A stretch of 64,000 bases of DNA. Source: Epiperipatus broadwayi. Lineage: Eukaryota; Onychophora; Udeonychophora; Euonychophora; Peripatidae. Shown here one piece after another: positions 59,778-64,000 of this stretch. The notes under the pieces were generated by a model. That model was not told the DNA's origin and searched no databases. It saw only the letters and a list, made by a program, of their open reading frames with translations. The position numbers and the translations under genes are program-made. The stretch spans positions 62,001 through 126,000 of the forward strand of contig JAQFVV010006306.1 in assembly GCA_028023455.1 (NCBI GenBank), written 5' to 3'. Positions within the stretch are counted from its first letter, which is position 1. Every line of letters starts with the position of its first letter.

Positions 59778-61457
59778 GGTAGTCATCTGAAATCTGGGCA
59801 CGGCCACCATGTGTCAAAAAACAAAAATGCTGTTTCTGTGGCCGACTTTACGGCTAATATATTTAATATTGTATTAACCCATTTAGGCAAACCGCTTTAC
59901 ATGACATTGCACAAAAATATTACGGCCTGTTTTGTGCTTCAAAACTATTTATGCCTATTTGTTCTATTCATAGCTGATTACCGATCGCTTGAGGGTGTTT
60001 TAATTTCAAGTCGCTACAACTTTTCAAATCTCCATAATAGAGTAATGTCATTTATATTTAAATAATGTTAATTACTAATAATTGTCATATGGTCCACACC
60101 CTTCCCTAAAAAAATTTTAATATGTAAAAAATTGGCAAAGGGTATGTTCGAACATGCTTCGACAAAGCTCATGCGCTAAGTCACGTTTCAGCGGGGAAAA
60201 TATACGAGACCAATAAAATGTCTGAGAAGAACATGCAATTTTTAAACTTTTAAGAATGAGGGAGACTGTGTCCGTTTTTGAGGCACATAATGTCCTCCCA
60301 AATACCAGACTTTTTATTACAATAAAATAATAAATAAGTTCAAAAAGTCCAAAGTTTGTGTACTTTTTTTTCCCCTTTCATTAGAAATTGACAAGTATTT
60401 GGATTATCTTTTTTGCAGCGGGGTTAAAATAAATAACTTTTTTTTTTTACTTTTTGTTAATAATAACAAAGTATGAAAGCCCCCCCAAAAAGCAGTTTAT
60501 TGTAGAAGGCAAAAAAAAAAAAGGTAATTCAAGCGAAATATAAATAAAAGCAAAAATTGATAAAAAGTTGTTGAAACAAAAGAAATTATTGACATTTTGT
60601 TACAATTATTTTTCCGAGTGTGGGGGTAGGAGTTTGAAAACAATTTTTTAATCCCAAAAAACACAAAAGTTACTTTTGATTTAAGAAGAAGAAAAACAAT
60701 TTGGTCAAACCCCCCCCCCCACAAAGGTTGAATAAATTCAAAACAATTCCCAAATAATTGCATTATATTTTTTCAGCAGGGTTATAAAATAAGTGGTGTT
60801 AAAATAAATGACTATTTGTTTACTTTTTTGTTAATAATAACAGTACGAAAGCCCCCCAAAAAGCTGTTTATTGTAGAAGCCAAAAAAAAAAGGTTAATTC
60901 AAATGAAATATAAATAAAAGTAAAAAGTAAAAAAAAATTGTTTAAAAAAAGAAAAATTATTGACTTTTTGTTACAATTATTGATCCGAGGGTGGGGATTT
61001 CAAAACAATTTTTGAACCCCAAACAACACAAAAGTTACTTTTGATTTAATAATAAGAAGAAAAACAATTTAGTCAACCAAAAAAAAAAAGGCAGAACAAA
61101 CTCAAAACAAGTTCCAAATAATTGTACCATTATATTTTTTCGGTGAGGCTAAAACAAGTTTTTTCATTGTGAAATAGTCCAAAGTTTTAAAATTCAGAAA
61201 AATAAACACAAAATTAAATTACCAAAATTTGTTGAATAAAGAAAAATGTCGAGTTAAAAAAAAAAAAAAAAAAATGAATATTTTATAATTTGTTTAATAA
61301 AAAAGAAATCATGTTATAAATGAAATAAAAATTTGTTTAATCAAAAAAAAAAGTTCTATATAAGAAAAGTTGCGGCAGCTCAGTAATGTTACATCTGATT
61401 GATTTTTGTATTGCATCAATGCCCCAAGCGGCCATGCCCGGATTTCAGATGATTACC
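59778..61457. mobile_element. non-autonomous DNA transposon with 8-bp TSD
   Basis: A 1680-bp element between perfect 8-bp duplications TTTTATTT (59770-59777 and 61458-61465). Terminal repeats of about 30 bp: left GGTAGTCATCTGAAATCTGG, right read inward GGTAATCATCTGAAATCCGG, both continuing into GGGCA(C/T)GGCC. There is no transposase. The interior has a tandem duplication of about 370 bp (about 60415-60780 and 60781-61140) marked by AGCAGTTTATTGTAGAAG / AGCTGTTTATTGTAGAAG and AAAAGTTACTTTTGATTTAA. The tip GGTAxTCATCT is shared with the right end of 2154-3328. Confidence 0.87.
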
Positions 61458-62164
61458 TTTTATTTTAATTTAAATAGTAAGTGATTAGAATAATTTACAA
61501 CAAATAAACCAAACAACAAATAGATATTGTAAATTTAAGTAAAAGCATTTTAAAAAATCAATATTGATTGTCATGCAATACAGATAAAAAAAAAGGACAT
61601 TTAATTATCTGATTCACATAAATATATAGAACTTTGACTAATTAATATTCATAAATGAGTAAATGTCAGATTTATAATAATTCTATAAGCAAGTTGACTC
61701 AAAACACAGATATTTTTGAATTTCAGGATATTAATTTGATAGTAAAAAAAAAAGAGTAAAAGGTTTCTACTGGACTTGAGTTCAGATGCATTAGATTAAA
61801 TTCTTTAATGATAAAGATCATAATCTAAAAAACTGGTCGGGAAACATGAATATAATAACATTGGTTTGAATGGAATAGCATTACCATCTAGAATCCATTA
61901 ATCATTTGAGTGTACGATAAATGACTAATAGATTGCAGAAATTTATTCTTGACAGTATGTTAATTGCAACAGTAAATAGTTATGTGACATTGGAATATTC
62001 CTTTATTATTGTGAGACTAATATTATTACTGTAATAAATATACAATGTCAGTGCAGAATTTAAAAAAAAATTTAAATCATTGCCAAATTTATGCTAATTT
62101 GATAGACATACTAACAGTCAAATAAATTAAAAGTCTTAAAATGACTTTAAAAGTTATTTTTTAC

Positions 62165-62350
62165 CTTTGACATTTGCCAGTAAGGTCCTCCTCTTGTATA
62201 GAGAGGATAATTATAAATATCATTCCATGTAATATCATAATATCCTGCTGTACCTATGTTGATCATGTATGTTCGTCCATCACCTCGTACTTTTAGCATA
62301 AGATGAGTAAACATTGACCAATCTAAAGAAGTTTCTCTTTTAAATGACTT
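62165..62350 (-). CDS. NDUFAF1: NDUFAF1 internal exon (CIA30 domain)
   Basis: A 186-bp, phase 0 exon on the minus strand between a TTTTTAG acceptor and a GTAAAA donor. It encodes [20 protein letters not shown], then [20 protein letters not shown], then [20 protein letters not shown] and SK. The LDWSxxxxLxLxVRGDGRxxMxNI segment and the YTRGGPYWQ motif are hallmark CIA30 sequences; the latter is near invariant. It runs directly into IPFSKFF of the next exon, as in the animal proteins. The N-terminal half with the mitochondrial presequence lies upstream, beyond position 64000. Confidence 0.94.
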
Positions 62351-64000
62351 CTAAAAAGTAAAAAAAATGAATCGATACATTTAATTAAATTATAGGCTAC
62401 AGAAGTATAAAACTTTCAAATTTACTTAAAACAAAAAATGAATACAAGGATATATTTAAATAAATTATGAGCTATAGGAGTATAAAACCTCCTAGAGTTA
62501 CTTAGAATCCTCAGTTATCTGGAAAAATTTCCAAGTTCTATCAAAATTTCTAGGGCATGGATATGTAGACAGATGTGTTATCTATTATGTTTTATATATA
62601 TCATATAAGCATAATGCATATAAAATCCAAACAGAAGTAACCAAACTTCACTAATAAGCTATGAATCAATAATACTCTTTATATGGCAGCAAACAATAAT
62701 ACTTTATGGGAAAGTGTAGTTCCTTCTGTTTGGATTTCATATATCTCCATGAATAAAATTACACGATATTACTATAATGTTAAAATTCTATCAATGTTTT
62801 CTAACCTACTAATTTTAAGAACTTTGATATTATACTTTCAAGTTAATTTGTAAGGGCGCCCAAATCAAAGCAGGTTTAATAAATTATTTCTTTTCCATGA
62901 AAGAATCATTAATGTGAAAAATTCTGCTTTTTAAAAACAAAAAAGGAGAAATTTACGAATATTAGCTCTCCGCAAAAAAAGGTATTCACATTGTCAAATT
63001 TATGTCTGCAGTAATGAAGGACTCCATATTTAATATTATAGCTTGAAAATAAATCCAAAAGAAACAATATACTATTTTGGATACATTTAATAAATTCTTG
63101 AATTCTGTCCAAATATGTGACAGAAATTCTCATATGACTTACTCTTTACCATACATATATAGGTTAAATATCAGTATATTATTATTTTCAACCCTATGAA
63201 ACAACTGCAATATAAGTCTCATCAAGTTTAAAATATTTTCTACAATTCAATAATTCTTTTTGACAAGACTGCAGAATGCTTACTTATCTGGCAATTTCTT
63301 AAATCTGCGTGTATTTTATTTTCAATTTCTGCTTGCTCTCTCAAAACATATTTCTTGAATCTGCATGTATTTTGTTTTCATTCTCTGCTTGCTCTCTCAA
63401 AATATATTTCTCCACATCTTATTTTAAGGCCTGTTATCTCTGTATTATTTTTCTAATTAAGTGTCCAAGTCATAAAACTATGTGCTAATGAAATATATTT
63501 ATTAAAAATCTTTTCAAGTATATATTTTCTTTTTAACACTTATGTTTTCTGCCAAATACATTCTATCCAAGTTGTATACCTTGTATTTCCATAGGTATTG
63601 AGAATTTGATCAAATGTTAACTTTTAATTAATTAGTAATCTTTATATTTATATATATATTGTAACAGTTGTGTTACATAGCACACAATAACATAAGTGTG
63701 TGTGTGTGTGCTCAAATATAAATAAAGTTGAAAGAAAAAGTAAAAATAAACACAAACAAAAATTTTGTAAATATTTTCTACATCTTGGATTAATCATAGT
63801 AAAAGATTAAATAATTTTGAATTTAAAATAGAATTTTATTATAAATTAAACATTTAAAAAAGTCTAATAAATATTTTTACTGAATTCTGATTTTGAAATT
63901 AAAAATAAGCATGTTATATGATAAAATGTCTATTGACAATTATAAAAATTTCTATTATCTATCTTTGAAATTTTTAAATTAATGCTTGTATACATTTCTC
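62351..64000 (-). other. NDUFAF1: NDUFAF1 upstream intron (partial)
   Basis: AT-rich DNA with no further exon seen. It contains a short direct duplication at about 63295-63415: a 62-bp unit with TCTGCxTGTATTTT and CTGCTTGCTCTCTCAAAA, present twice. A GT dinucleotide run lies near 63696-63711. Confidence 0.7.

Larger units (their letters stand above)
52778..62164 (-). other. NDUFAF1: NDUFAF1 intron, 9.4 kb
   Basis: Bounded on the minus strand by GTAAAA after 62165 and TTTCAG before 52777. It holds a mariner derivative (52896-53441), an RTE 3' remnant (54145-54235), a palindromic MITE (58255-58580), tandem AT-rich repeats (58600-59770) and a GGTA-ended transposon (59778-61457). The part at 54250-58250 is AT-rich with nothing recognised. 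Confidence 0.9.

Overview
This is a eukaryotic, very AT-rich window with long introns, GT-AG splice sites and heavy loads of decayed transposons; almost all long open frames are chance. It looks like an invertebrate animal genome. I cannot name the species: the two genes are conserved across animals, and the repeats (non-LTR retrotransposons, hAT and mariner remnants, tRNA-derived SINEs, hammerhead-bearing tandem repeats) occur in several phyla.

Two partial host genes point towards each other. GNPNAT1 (glucosamine-6-phosphate N-acetyltransferase, UDP-GlcNAc synthesis) has its last three coding exons on the + strand at 9180-9310, 15821-15882 and 29251-29401, with introns of 6.5 and 13.4 kb. 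NDUFAF1 (CIA30, mitochondrial complex I assembly) has its last two coding exons on the - strand at 62165-62350 and 52556-52777, split by a 9.4 kb intron. The 5' part of NDUFAF1 lies beyond the window; no upstream GNPNAT1 exon was recognised in 1-9179, so it is probably outside too. About 23 kb of intergenic DNA separates the two 3' ends. The genes have no evident functional link.

Region by region: 1-9179 is non-coding or intronic and holds an 8-bp-TSD DNA transposon (2154-3328) and a dead reverse transcriptase (4450-5260). The first visible GNPNAT1 intron carries a LINE 3' remnant and a family B ribozyme repeat. The second carries two hAT-type elements with exact target duplications, a hammerhead tandem array (19495-20390), and a dead LINE with an esterase-type ORF1, itself split by a 763-bp foldback and a tRNA-Gly SINE. 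The intergenic block holds a hAT transposase pseudogene, a hAT MITE, several large foldbacks and most copies of the family B ribozyme repeat. The NDUFAF1 intron holds a mariner deletion derivative and a second GGTA-ended transposon.

The most interesting signal is two unrelated tandem or inverted repeat families (monomers about 407 and 449 bp) that each carry a recognisable type I hammerhead ribozyme. In family A the array begins exactly at the predicted self-cleavage position. This is the architecture of retrozymes, small non-autonomous retroelements thought to spread through self-cleaved, circularised RNA.
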